A stretch of 45,682 nt of DNA from Klebsiella pneumoniae. Lineage in GTDB: Bacteria; Desulfobacterota; Binatia; UBA12015. The notes beneath the pieces are model-generated. The model saw only the letters and a program-made list of their open reading frames with translations. It ran no database searches and was not told the origin of the DNA. Below, one piece after another: positions 1-7,753 of the stretch. The position numbers and the translations under genes are program-made. Within the stretch, counting starts at the first letter, position 1. Each line of letters begins with the position of its first letter. Where the stretch lies: the NCBI GenBank assembly GCA_945872365.1, contig CAMBZJ010000025.1, forward strand, positions 1 through 45,682, read 5' to 3'.

Positions 1-425
1 TCGTCGTTGCCGCCGCCGCGCGCGATCTTCGTCTTCACCGACCAATCGCCGCGCTGCTCCTCGCGGTCGCCGAGGATCACCACCTTCTCGTTGCTGTAGC
101 TGTCGAGGTTGCGACTGTAAGTGACCGAGAGGTGCTGGCGGAACTCCTCGATGAAGCGTGTCTGCTGCTCGGGCGAAAGGGTCGCCCAGTTGCGGGCGAG
201 TGCGAGGCGCGAGATCACGTCGAAGTCGAAGTGCTGGTTGGATACATCCTCGACCCGTCGCCGCCGCGCCGCCGTGTCGAGTGACTTGTCCTTCAGGATC
301 TCGATCACCTGGGTTGCGGTCTGGTCGATCGTCTCGCGCGGCGTGGCTGCAAATGCGGGACGGGTCGCCGAGAACGCGAGCAGGGCCGCCAAGGCGAGCA
401 ACGGAATTCGCAAGGGGCTCTTCAT
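1..425 (-). CDS. mlaC: MlaC-type phospholipid-binding periplasmic protein, partial (3' end outside window)
   Basis: The first 141 codons are present, read leftwards from an ATG at 425; the C-terminus lies beyond base 1. An N-terminal signal peptide of about 26 residues ends in A-F-A-A. The mature part begins with the family's helical pattern (ETIDQTATQVIEILKD, then FDFDVISRLALARNWATLSP, FIEEFRQHLSVTYSRNLDSY), which matches MlaC/Ttg2D. In the known Mla pathway MlaC shuttles phospholipid across the periplasm between the outer-membrane MlaA complex and the inner-membrane MlaFED transporter. The ATG overlaps the mlaA stop by 4 nt (ATGA), so it is the distal gene of the mlaFEDAC operon as far as visible. 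The family assignment is firm; length and C-terminus cannot be judged. Confidence 0.92.
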   Translation of the reverse strand, partial: MKSPLRIPLLALAALLAFSATRPAFAATPRETIDQTATQVIEILKDKSLDTAARRRRVEDVSNQHFDFDVISRLALARNWATLSPEQQTRFIEEFRQHLSVTYSRNLDSYSNEKVVILGDREEQRGDWSVKTKIARGGGND

Positions 426-1345
426 GGATTTGTTCCGTCTCGGCCGGCGTGGCCGGCCCCGTTCTTTGCGCCGGGCGGCGCGGCGGCGCCGCTCGCACCC
501 GCTGCGCCGTCCTCGGCGGGGTCGGGGAAGTACAGGTTCTCCTCTTCCTTGCCGGTCGGGCCGCGCCGATGCGCAATCGCGTCGGCACGGCGACGGTCGT
601 AGGCGGCTCGCACGGCGACGTAGAAGTCGAACGACGCCTCGCGCGCGCGGTCGATGTCGTCGAGGAGGAGGGCGCGACTGTTCACTGTCTGGAGTACTCG
701 CTGAGCCGCGAGGTAGGGCCAGTCGACGAAGAGGCCGGTCACGTTGATGTAGCCGTCGACGACCATTCCGACCGAGTCCCGCACGTTCGAGGAGCCGAGA
801 ATCGGCCAGACGATGTAAGGCCCCGGGGGCGCGCCCCAGACGCCGAGGGTCTGTCCGAAGTCGGCATTCTGTCGGGGCATGCCGAGCTTGGCGGCGACGT
901 CGAAGAAGCCGGCGATCCCGACCGTCGAGTTGATGAGGAAGCGGAGGAGCGTGGTCCCGGTCCCGTCGATCCGGCCCTGGAGCGCGTTGTTCACCAGGTG
1001 GATCGGGAAGCGGATGTTCTCGAAGGCGTTGTCCAGTCCATGCTCGACCGGCTCCGGTATCACCTTGTCCCAGGCGATCGCGACAGGCCGCAGCACCCAT
1101 CCGTCGACCTTGTCGTTGAAGACGAAGACGCCCCGGTTGAACTTCTGGAATGGGTCGCCCGCGTGCTCGGTGGGGGCCGCTTCCGCCGGCGTGGCTTCGC
1201 GGACCCCGGCGGGCACGGGGAGGGTCGCGTCCTCGGTCTGCATGGCGCGCGCTGTCGGTGCGGCCGCCAGGAGGGAGAGTCCGAGTCCAAGGACGAGCGC
1301 GAGCGTGCGCCGGCTAGCGCCGCCCAGATCGACGTGCGGGTTCAC
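422..1345 (-). CDS. mlaA: MlaA/VacJ outer-membrane lipid-asymmetry protein
   Basis: 307 residues from a GTG that overlaps the mlaD stop (GTGA). The hallmark DPFQKFNRGVFVFND sits near residue 64, and the family blocks RFLINSTVGIAGFFDVA and FGQTLGVWG...GPYIVWPILG follow. MlaA extracts mislocalised phospholipids from the outer leaflet and passes them to MlaC. The N-terminus is a signal peptide (hydrophobic ALVLGLGLSLLAAA, then A-R-A cleavage site), but there is no lipobox cysteine, whereas enterobacterial MlaA is a lipoprotein. The C-terminus carries a low-complexity Ala/Gly/Pro tail after residue 260. Position between mlaD and mlaC supports the call. Confidence 0.95.
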   Translation of the reverse strand: MNPHVDLGGASRRTLALVLGLGLSLLAAAPTARAMQTEDATLPVPAGVREATPAEAAPTEHAGDPFQKFNRGVFVFNDKVDGWVLRPVAIAWDKVIPEPVEHGLDNAFENIRFPIHLVNNALQGRIDGTGTTLLRFLINSTVGIAGFFDVAAKLGMPRQNADFGQTLGVWGAPPGPYIVWPILGSSNVRDSVGMVVDGYINVTGLFVDWPYLAAQRVLQTVNSRALLLDDIDRAREASFDFYVAVRAAYDRRRADAIAHRRGPTGKEEENLYFPDPAEDGAAGASGAAAPPGAKNGAGHAGRDGTNP

Positions 1346-1821
1346 TCTTTCTTTCCGTCCTTGCCCCCGTCGCCGACGTTGGCATTGTGCACCATCTTGC
1401 CGATCAGGCGCTCCATGATGACCGCCGACTCGGTGAAGCCGATCTCGTCGCCGGGCTTGAGCAGGTCCGATTCGCCCCCGAGTTGCAGCGAGATGTAGCG
1501 GTCGCCGAGCAGGCCGGCCGTGACGATCGACGCCGAGGTATCCACCGGGAGCGCGAGCGAGGGGTCGACGTCGAGTTCGACGCGCGCGCGAAAGTCCTTG
1601 CCGAGGGCGACGTCGGTCACCTGGCCGACGCGTACGCCGGAGATCTCGACCGGCGCGCGCTTCTTCAGCCCGCCGGTCTGGTCGAAGGAGGCGTAGAGCC
1701 TGAGCCCGCCGCGCGTGGAGAACGGGTGGCTCCCCACCCGGAACGACAGCCAGGCGATCGCGGCGAGTCCGAGCAGGACGAAGAGTCCGGCGACGAGATC
1801 GCGCATGGGCGAGCGGGTCAT
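1342..1821 (-). CDS. mlaD: MlaD: MCE-domain substrate-binding protein
   Basis: 159 residues. The ATG at 1821 shares one base with the mlaE stop (TGATG), which fixes the start. One N-terminal transmembrane helix (DLVAGLFVLLGLAAIAWLSF) is followed by an MCE domain: the typical YASFDQTGGLKKRAPVEISG and GVRVGQVTDV segments, then ASIVTAGLLGDRYISL. MlaD is anchored in the inner membrane and forms a hexameric ring receiving lipid from MlaC. It is close in size to the short proteobacterial MlaD proteins. It is translationally coupled both upstream and downstream. Confidence 0.95.
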   Translation of the reverse strand: MTRSPMRDLVAGLFVLLGLAAIAWLSFRVGSHPFSTRGGLRLYASFDQTGGLKKRAPVEISGVRVGQVTDVALGKDFRARVELDVDPSLALPVDTSASIVTAGLLGDRYISLQLGGESDLLKPGDEIGFTESAVIMERLIGKMVHNANVGDGGKDGKKE

Positions 1822-2603
1822 CAAATCTGGAACCCCCAGAGTGCGGTCACGAAGTAGTCCACGATCAGGATCGCCACCGAGGTCACCACAACCGTCGAGG
1901 TCGTCGCGGCGCTCACGCCGGCGGCGTTCGGCCGGGCGTGATAGCCCCGGAAGGTAGCTATCAGACCGATCAACGCGCCGAAGATCAAGCCCTTGAGCAG
2001 GCTTCCCAGGACGTCGTCCTCGAAGCGGACGGCGCTGTTCAGGCTGGAGAAGAAGACGCCCCCGTCGAGTCCCATCAGGCCGACGCCGACGAGCCAGGAC
2101 CCGGCGATCCCGAAGAGGATGAAGAGCGTCGAGAGTGCCGGCATCACCAGGGTGAGGGCGAGAGCCTTGGGGCCGACGACCATGTTCACCGGGTCGATCG
2201 ACATCATCCGGAGGCCGTCGATCTGCTCGCTCGCGACCATGCTCGCGATCTCGGCCGCGGTGGCCGACCCGGCCCGGCCGGTGACGAGCAGACCCGCGAG
2301 GACGGGGCCGAGTTCGCGGATCAGGCTCAGGCCGACCACCGCCCCCAGCGAGCCCTCGGCTCCGAAACGCACCAGCGTGTTGTAGCCCTGAAGCCCGAGC
2401 ACCATGCCGACGGCGAGGCCCGAGACGCAGATGATCACGAGGGAAAGGACGCCCTGTCCCCAGATCTCCTCCAGCCAGCGGCGCGGTCGCCACGGTGGGA
2501 GCAGGCTCGCGCGGAGGATCGAGAACAGGAAGAGCAGCAGTCGGCCCAGGTGGGCGACGACCTCGAGGACACGGAAACCGAGCTCGCGGATCGCGTCGAC
2601 CAC
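1821..2603 (-). CDS. mlaE: MlaE: ABC transporter permease
   Basis: 260 residues if translation begins at GTG 2603, the same length as E. coli MlaE. A TTG at 2612 would give a 4-nt overlap with mlaF, but the AGGGG just upstream is only 1 nt from that TTG and about 10 nt from the GTG, so I prefer the GTG. The protein has an amphipathic N-terminal helix, then several membrane segments. The conserved permease core GPVLAGLLVTGRAGSATAAEIASM with the following EQIDGL is intact. It is the membrane subunit of the MlaFEDB phospholipid transporter. A stand-alone MlaB (STAS) partner is not visible. Confidence 0.95.
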   Translation of the reverse strand: MVDAIRELGFRVLEVVAHLGRLLLFLFSILRASLLPPWRPRRWLEEIWGQGVLSLVIICVSGLAVGMVLGLQGYNTLVRFGAEGSLGAVVGLSLIRELGPVLAGLLVTGRAGSATAAEIASMVASEQIDGLRMMSIDPVNMVVGPKALALTLVMPALSTLFILFGIAGSWLVGVGLMGLDGGVFFSSLNSAVRFEDDVLGSLLKGLIFGALIGLIATFRGYHARPNAAGVSAATTSTVVVTSVAILIVDYFVTALWGFQI

Positions 2604-2608
2604 CGGCG

Positions 2609-3448
2609 TCAATCCCCTACCCGGTCGCGCCGGCCGTCGCCGCCGTCGGGTAGCCGCCCCATGTGCGCGCCGACTTCCCCGGGCTCGAGCGACTCGTCGA
2701 GGTCCTCGTCGAAGAAGCCCGCGATCTCGCGGTCGTCGCTCGCGCGCAGGTCTCCCGGGGCGCCCGCGACGGCGCGGCCCGGCAGGAGCAGGAGCACCCG
2801 GTCGGCGAGTCGGACGGTCGAGGCGATATGGTGCGAGACGATGATGATCGTGATCCCGTGGTGGCGGTTCAGGCGCGAGAGCAGGAGCTCGATGCGCTTC
2901 ACCGAGATCGGGTCGAGTCCGGAGAACGGTTCGTCGCACAGCAGGATCTGCGGGTCGAGCAGGATCGCTCGCGCGAGCGCCACGCGGCGCAGCATGCCTC
3001 CGGAGAGCTGCCCCGGCAGGAGATCGGCGACCCCGCGCTCGAGCCCGACCGCGTCGAGGCGGCCCGCCACCAGGTCGGCGATTCGCTCCTCGGGCAGTCG
3101 CGTGCGCTCCCGCAGGGGCAGGGCCATGTTGTCGCCGACCGTGAGCGAGTCGAGCAGGGCGCCGCCCTGGAAGAGCATGCCGATGCGCGCTCGGACCGGG
3201 ACCATCTCGGCCTCGGAGAGCCGGGTCACGTCGTGGCCGTCGATCTCGATCCTTCCGCTGGTCGGCCGGATCAGGCCCGCGACCAGGCGGAGCAGGGTGG
3301 TCTTGCCGGAGCCGCTGCCACCCAGGAGGACCGAGACCTTTCCCCGGGGGAACGAGCAGTCGATCGCGTCGAGCACGGGGCGCGACGCGAACGCCATACT
3401 CACCCGGTCGAGGACGACGTGGGGCCGATCGGAATCCGGCGCGGGCAT
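2609..3448 (-). CDS. mlaF: MlaF: ABC transporter ATPase
   Basis: 279 residues. Walker A GGSGSGKTT near residue 43, Q-loop in GMLFQGGALLDSLTV, signature LSGGM, Walker B ILLCDEPFSGLD and H-loop SHH are all present. The GGALLDSLTV segment is characteristic of the MlaF/Ttg2A branch. It energises lipid movement through MlaE. It is the first gene of the operon. The N-terminus starts 50 bp from the divergently transcribed lipoprotein gene, so that 50-bp gap must hold promoters for both. The acidic/arginine-rich C-terminal tail (about 30 residues) is extra compared with short homologues. Confidence 0.96.
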   Translation of the reverse strand: MPAPDSDRPHVVLDRVSMAFASRPVLDAIDCSFPRGKVSVLLGGSGSGKTTLLRLVAGLIRPTSGRIEIDGHDVTRLSEAEMVPVRARIGMLFQGGALLDSLTVGDNMALPLRERTRLPEERIADLVAGRLDAVGLERGVADLLPGQLSGGMLRRVALARAILLDPQILLCDEPFSGLDPISVKRIELLLSRLNRHHGITIIIVSHHIASTVRLADRVLLLLPGRAVAGAPGDLRASDDREIAGFFDEDLDESLEPGEVGAHMGRLPDGGDGRRDRVGD

Positions 3449-3498
3449 GACGAGCGCGAGCTAGCAGAGGGGACCGGAAAAGGCGATAAGTCACGGGC

Positions 3499-4401
3499 AT
3501 GACGACAGCGACGACCCTCGCGATGCGCGCTCTCGTCCTCGCGGCCTTCGCCTTCTCGACCGCCTGCAGCAGCGACGGCATCGACGATGCGCCCGGGGTG
3601 CCGCCGCCCGGCGGCTACGCGGCGGCCGGCGAAGTTGCGTTCTACGAGACGCTCAACGGCGTGGCGCCACGCGACCAGGAAGCGGTGGACTGGCTCACGG
3701 CCGCGACCGGGGAAGCGCCGCAGGTGGGTCGCCCCTGGTTCCTGCTCGGCATGATGCACCTCTGGCGCGTGGCGCAGGCCTGGACCGATCCGGCGCACCC
3801 GGGCCGCTTCGTACAGGAGGAGTCGGTGCTCGGCCGTGAGGCTCTCGAACGCGCGGTCGCGCTGGTGCCCGAGGATACGCGTATTCCCGGCTTCCTCGGG
3901 GCGGCACGCTACAACGAGGGCGTCGTGCTCGGCGATCCGGCGACCGCCGGCGACGGACTGCGCGTGCTGCGCGACTCGATGTCGATCAACTTCCTGTTCA
4001 ACAGCTTCGACTTCGTCGGGGCGGTGCCGCCGACGGTCCACGGAGATGACCCGCTCATGGCGGAGTCGCTCGACTACATCGAGCGCGGTCTCACGATGCT
4101 CGACGGCTGCACGCCACAGATCTGCGGCAACCAGGGGCGGGCGCCGCACAACGGGGAGGGGACGTTCCTGCTCTTCGGCGACACCTACGCGAAGGCCGGC
4201 GACCGCGCGAAGGCGCTCGAGTATTACGGCTTCAGCGACGCCGTGGCCTCGATCACGAGCTGGGAGATGCGTCCGCTCGTCCGCGAGCGCATCGCGACGA
4301 TCGACGCGCGGATCGCCGCCTACCGCGATGAAGATCCGTCAAACGACCCGACGATCATCGGGCAGGGTGGCGGCGGGTGCTCCTACTGCCACTTCAAGTG
4401 A
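3499..4401 (+). CDS. Lipoprotein with TPR-like helices and a C-terminal CXXCH motif
   Basis: 300 residues. The N-terminus is a lipoprotein signal: hydrophobic ALVLAAFAFSTAC followed by SSDG, with cysteine at a plausible lipobox (S-T-A-C). ATG 3499 or an in-frame ATG at 3523 could start it. The body is helical and repeat-like (W-FLLGMMHLWRVAQAW, REALERAVALVPED, GDTYAKAGDRAKALEYY), resembling tetratricopeptide helices that count along a protein scaffold. The last residues are GGGGCSYCHFK, a canonical CXXCH haem-c attachment sequence placed at the extreme C-terminus. I do not recognise the family. It could be a periplasmic mono-haem lipoprotein, or the CXXCH could be fortuitous. It is transcribed alone, divergent from mlaF. 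Confidence 0.8.
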   Translation: MTTATTLAMRALVLAAFAFSTACSSDGIDDAPGVPPPGGYAAAGEVAFYETLNGVAPRDQEAVDWLTAATGEAPQVGRPWFLLGMMHLWRVAQAWTDPAHPGRFVQEESVLGREALERAVALVPEDTRIPGFLGAARYNEGVVLGDPATAGDGLRVLRDSMSINFLFNSFDFVGAVPPTVHGDDPLMAESLDYIERGLTMLDGCTPQICGNQGRAPHNGEGTFLLFGDTYAKAGDRAKALEYYGFSDAVASITSWEMRPLVRERIATIDARIAAYRDEDPSNDPTIIGQGGGGCSYCHFK

Positions 4402-4476
4402 GGTGCCACGCGGACGGCCCCCGGCTCTCGCGGACAGACTGGCACGCGTGATCGAGTTCCCGGGACTCGCCCGGAT

Positions 4477-4893
4477 TCAGCGCCGTGGCAGGCGCGACAA
4501 CTCGAAGCCCGGGGGCGCCGGACTCTCCGGGTTGATCCACTGGATGACCGCCGACCAGCCGGCGCTCTCCCCGTCTTGCGGCAGGTAGCCGAAGATGGGG
4601 GCGACGGCCTCCCAGCCGTCGTGCAGGTGCGCGGTGAGCACCGGGTCGACGAGTTCGCCGCGTCGGACGCGGTCCACGTAGTCCTCCGGCGCGAGCTTGC
4701 CGACCCACTCGTGGTAGCCGGCCAGGCGGCTGCCGCCGACCATGCGCCAGATGCGGCGTCCGCGCACGAGGTCGCGTCCCGCGTTGGTGAGCGCCCGGGC
4801 GATGCCGTGATGCTGGTGTTCCGGATGGGTCATCATGTCGGCCGTGTAGAGGGTGTGCCCGCCGGGTTCGTGGTCGGCGAACGTGTCGTGCGC
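4477..4893 (-). pseudogene. C-terminal fragment of a GNAT acetyltransferase, fused in frame to a RhuM fragment
   Basis: About 138 codons ending at the TGA at 4477. The residues YTADMMTHPEHQHHGIARAL, GRDLVRGRRIWRMVGGSR and LAGYHEWVGKLAPEDYV match from memory the second half of GNAT-family acetyltransferases of the type found with carbon-nitrogen hydrolases, including the acetyl-CoA-binding loop (H-Q-H-H-G-I-A, usually R/QxxGxG/A). The following GELVDPVL...GYLPQD...IQW pattern completes that C-terminus. The N-terminal half of the GNAT domain is absent: upstream of about 4893 the same frame continues as RhuM-like sequence. I read it as a relic of a deletion that joined two genes. Expression of the chimera is possible but not demonstrable here. 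Confidence 0.6.
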
Positions 4894-5132
4894 GGTAACT
4901 GAATCCGCCGCGAGCTCGCCGGACTCGAAGATGCTCTTCAGGTGCTTATTGATGGCCGGCACACCAACCCCAAACAGCTCCGGCAGTGCCTTCTGGGTGA
5001 GCCATGCCGTCTCATCTTTGAAGAGGACGCGCACCTTCACCGCGCCATCGGGCGCGGCGTAGAGGAGGAACTCGGTCGCGGCAGGAACGAGACGCTTGGA
5101 GTCTGGGGTGATTGGTACCCCGGCGCCGTCAT
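4894..5132 (-). pseudogene. N-terminal fragment of a RhuM-family (virulence/Fic-associated) protein
   Basis: Residues ATEFLLYAAPDGAVKVRVLF, DETAWLTQKALPELFGV and INKHLKSIFESGELAADSV reproduce the N-terminus of RhuM-family proteins (pattern E-FLLY...V-V-L--ET-WLTQ--MAELF). Only about 60 recognisable codons remain before the frame passes into the GNAT fragment. An ATG at 5132 overlaps an upstream TGA (ATGA at 5129-5132), as for a coupled gene, but it lies in another frame, so a small frameshift within the first dozen codons is needed to reach the RhuM frame. The upstream reading frame ends with a plausible protein tail (TEEGKALEVRAWSECNLLD) that I cannot name. The whole stretch looks like a decayed accessory locus. 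Confidence 0.55.
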
Positions 5133-5543
5133 GTGGCGGCCTCTGGGTCGAGTAGGTTGCACTCCGACCACGCCCGCACCTCCAACGCCTTCCCCTCCTC
5201 CGTCGGGACGGCGTCCACCAGGCGAAGGCGGGTCCCAGCGGATCGGGCCCCGCTGGGGACACCGCGGGACTCGTGAGCGACGAGGGGCCACTGGCGACCA
5301 TGCGGGCGGCGGCGCCCTTTCGATGAGGAGAAGCACAATGCGCAAGTTTCTTGCGTCTTTTGACGATCACCATCAACGGCCCCCATGCGGCCCAGCGTTC
5401 CGCAACCGTTCGCGTTCCGCACCGTGCGGAACGCGGCGAATTGCCCAGCTCCCGCGCTCGCACCTGCGGATCGAAGCAGCCCGACGCACCTGCTTGATGG
5501 CCGAACGTTTGCGGAAGCCAGCGATCTACGCAAGGTTCTGCAT
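5133..5543. other. Gene-poor stretch of the accessory island
   Basis: No convincing intact gene is seen. Frames stay open on both strands only because stop codons are rare at this GC content. The translated products are Arg/Pro/Ser-rich and lack family motifs, apart from the short possible protein tail ending at 5129 on the minus strand. Probably eroded sequence between the RhuM remnant and the AbiE operon. Confidence 0.4.
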
Positions 5544-5566
5544 ACGGTTTCGTTCGCCGAAACCGT
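5544..5566. promoter_or_regulatory. 23-bp palindromic operator in front of abiE
   Basis: Perfect 9-bp arms ACGGTTTCG / CGAAACCGT separated by TTCGC, ending 16 bp before the abiEi ATG. A further half-site pair, ACCGT (5562-5566) and ACGGT (5576-5580), lies between it and the start. AbiEi antitoxins of characterised AbiE systems repress their own promoter by binding inverted repeats of about this length, so this is the expected autoregulatory site. The operator role is inference; the palindrome is read directly. Confidence 0.7.
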
Positions 5567-5582
5567 CTATGTGTGACGGTAT

Positions 5583-6398
5583 ATGAAAACGAAACGACCA
5601 CCAAACCGATACGCAGCTCTCGCTAAGTATGCGGACTCATTGCAAGGCAAGGGCCGCTACTCGTTCCGCCGTGAGGAGGCCCTCGATGCCCTCGGCGTCT
5701 CCGACGAGGCTCTGCAGACGGCCGCGCGGAGGTTGACTGCGAAGAAGCGACTCGTCAGTCCGCGCCGTGGGTTCTACGTCATCGTACCCCTCGAGTACCG
5801 CAGCGCGGGCGCGCCGCCGCCGGACTGGTTCATCGACGAGCTGATGAAATTCCAAGAGCGGCCCTACTACGTGGGCCTGCTCTCCGCCGCTGCGTTGCAC
5901 GGGGCGGCACATCAACAGCCACAGGAGTTTCAAGTTGTCAGCGACGCGCCGCTACGACCGACGAAGGCCGGGCGCGCACGGCTACGCTTCTTCACCAAAC
6001 GCCACTTCGAGCCGACTCCCACGCTTCAGATGAAAACGGAAACCGGATCGATGCGGGTCTCGACGCCGGAAGCAACGGCACTCGATCTCGTCCGGTATGC
6101 GTCGAGCGCCGGCCATCTCGCCAACGTGGCCACAGTCCTGGCCGAGCTCGCCGAGAAGATTGAACCCAAGAGGCTCGTCGAGACCGCGAAGCTAGATGTC
6201 GAGCTCTCTCATGTTCAGCGTCTCGGATACCTACTCGACTTGGTCGAAGCGGGTCGCCTCGCCGACCCACTCGCGCGTTGGGTCGCCTCCCAGCGGCCGC
6301 GAGCCGTGTTGCTCCGGCCGGGGCGTGCAACGCGAGGGGCAAGTCGCGAAGAGCGATGGCACCTCGTCATCAACGAGAACGTCGAGGTCGATCGATGA
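5583..6398 (+). CDS. abiEi: AbiEi-type antitoxin / transcriptional autorepressor (type IV TA)
   Basis: 271 residues. The N-terminal 80 residues have the winged-helix layout of AbiEi antitoxins (YSFRREEALDALGVSDEAL, then RRLTAKKRLVSPRRGFYVIV), followed by the C-terminal antitoxin domain with YYVGLLSAAALHGAAHQQPQ, the segment that typifies this family, and MRVSTPEATALDLVRY. AbiEi neutralises AbiEii without forming a stable complex and represses the operon. It precedes the toxin with a 4-nt ATGA overlap. No Shine-Dalgarno is seen before the ATG; the leader may be very short. Base composition is less GC-rich at its 5' end than in neighbouring housekeeping genes, consistent with acquisition. Confidence 0.88.
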   Translation: MKTKRPPNRYAALAKYADSLQGKGRYSFRREEALDALGVSDEALQTAARRLTAKKRLVSPRRGFYVIVPLEYRSAGAPPPDWFIDELMKFQERPYYVGLLSAAALHGAAHQQPQEFQVVSDAPLRPTKAGRARLRFFTKRHFEPTPTLQMKTETGSMRVSTPEATALDLVRYASSAGHLANVATVLAELAEKIEPKRLVETAKLDVELSHVQRLGYLLDLVEAGRLADPLARWVASQRPRAVLLRPGRATRGASREERWHLVINENVEVDR

Positions 6399-7273
6399 TC
6401 CCGAGAGCCGCGATCACCGCATGGCGTCCGTCTGCACCCTGGTCGACCGACGCCCAGGTCGAGCAAGATCTCGTGCTGTCGCGCGGGATCGTCGAGATCT
6501 TCTCCGATCCTACGCTCGCCTCGGCGCTGGTCTTCAGAGGAGGAACCGCGCTGCACAAACTCTTTCTGACCCCCGCCGCGCGCTACTCCGAGGACATCGA
6601 TCTCGTGCAGGCCGCGCCGGGACCGATCGGCGCCGTGATGGACGCTCTGCGCGCTCGCTTCGACGCCTGGCTCGGGAAGCCCAAGCGCGAGCAAAAGGAG
6701 GGCGCCGTCCGGTTCATCTACCGGTTCCAGTCGGAAATCCCGCCGATCACGCCCCTTCGGCTCAAGGTGGAGATCAACACGCGCGAGCAGTTCAGCGTGC
6801 TCGGGCTCGTACGGAGGGAGTTTGTCGTCGGGAGCCCTTGGTTCTCAGGCAAGACGGACGTGGTGACCTACGCGCCCGAGGAGCTGCTGGGGACCAAGCT
6901 GCGCGCGCTCTACCAACGCAAGAAGGGCCGCGACCTCTTCGACATGGCGACCGCGCTGCGACGGATCCCCGCGCTCGAGGCCGCCAAGGTCGTGGACTGC
7001 TTCGCGCGATACCTCGCGCACACAGGCAAGCGCGTCTCTCGCGCCGAGTACGAGGCCAACCTCGCCGCGAAGATCGACGATCCCGCGTTCACAAAGGACA
7101 TCCTCCCGCTGCTCGCGCGCGGCCTCGCGTACGACTCCGACGACGCCGCTTACGACGCCGGGTGTCTCGCCTACGACGCGCCCGAGGAGTTCGACGCTGT
7201 GCAGGCATGGGCGGACGTCCATCGTGCATTCATCACGATGCTACCTGGCGAAGCATGGAAGAGGCCGAAGTGA
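6395..7273 (+). CDS. abiEii: AbiEii/AbiGii nucleotidyltransferase toxin (type IV TA, phage abortive infection)
   Basis: 292 residues. The start is fixed by the ATGA overlap with abiEi. The nucleotidyltransferase signature is complete: GGTALHK (residues 49-55), the metal-binding YSEDIDLV (D67, D69), the third acidic strand LKVEIN, and the conserved PEELLGTKLRALYQRKKGRDLFD region, too long to be chance. AbiEii is a nucleotidyltransferase-fold toxin whose activation stops growth during phage infection. All predicted catalytic positions are kept, so the module looks functional. An acidic tyrosine/aspartate repeat (YDSDDAAYDAGCLAYD) occurs near the C-terminus. Confidence 0.92.
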   Translation: MIPRAAITAWRPSAPWSTDAQVEQDLVLSRGIVEIFSDPTLASALVFRGGTALHKLFLTPAARYSEDIDLVQAAPGPIGAVMDALRARFDAWLGKPKREQKEGAVRFIYRFQSEIPPITPLRLKVEINTREQFSVLGLVRREFVVGSPWFSGKTDVVTYAPEELLGTKLRALYQRKKGRDLFDMATALRRIPALEAAKVVDCFARYLAHTGKRVSRAEYEANLAAKIDDPAFTKDILPLLARGLAYDSDDAAYDAGCLAYDAPEEFDAVQAWADVHRAFITMLPGEAWKRPK

Positions 7274-7331
7274 TGGTCGGTCGAAGGACACGATTCGCTC
7301 AGGCGACGAGCTCCCCCAGGCAAGGAGCCTG

Positions 7332-7598
7332 ATGGGACACCTTCGGCTCGGAGAACTCCCGCGAACCCGAAAGTGGAACGATGTCGTCGAGCTCGTGAAG
7401 AGCGAGGCGAACATCGACCAGGTCGCCGCGGCTGCGCTCGACGCCGCGGAGAAAGGGTTGCACAAGGCGGCCGATGACGAGGGCCTGAACCGCGCGCTGT
7501 GGCTACTCACGCTGATTGAGCAAGTGGCCGACTGCTCCCCGGATCCCTACGTCTGGTCCTCCGCCTACACGCCGCCAACCGTGCCGACGATTCCCTGA
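7332..7598 (+). CDS. Small protein downstream of AbiE, probably a truncated gene
   Basis: 88 residues from ATG 7332, preceded by AAGGAG 4 nt upstream. It lies 58 bp after abiEii on the same strand. The first 65 residues (MGHLRLGELPRTRKWNDVVE... AALDAAEKGLHKA...LNRALWLLTLIEQV) look like the start of a helical protein. I have a faint, unverifiable memory of longer proteins of about 250 residues beginning this way. After that the sequence becomes low-complexity Pro/Thr (YTPPTVPTIP) and stops. It may be a third gene of the defence locus truncated by a deletion, or a genuine short accessory protein. Confidence 0.5.
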   Translation: MGHLRLGELPRTRKWNDVVELVKSEANIDQVAAAALDAAEKGLHKAADDEGLNRALWLLTLIEQVADCSPDPYVWSSAYTPPTVPTIP

Positions 7599-7753
7599 CA
7601 CGGGACGACCGCGTGACCTTCCGGCTCGCGGGGACGACTCGCGGCGCTGCGCGGTAAGGGAAACCGTCGCGGGCCGCGGCGCGCTCCGGAGTTGGCACCG
7701 ATTTGCCACCCGGAGGGCCTTCCGGCGGATATTCTGCAGTTAGATCAAGGAGA

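Noticed and set aside
1938-3464. 508-codon open frame on the plus strand across mlaE and mlaF
   Set aside because: Antisense shadow of two intact mla genes; Glu/Asp/Arg-rich product without motifs, kept open by high GC.
4942-5586. 214-codon plus-strand frame opposite the RhuM remnant
   Set aside because: Arg/Pro-rich and motif-free, while the minus strand has recognisable RhuM sequence.
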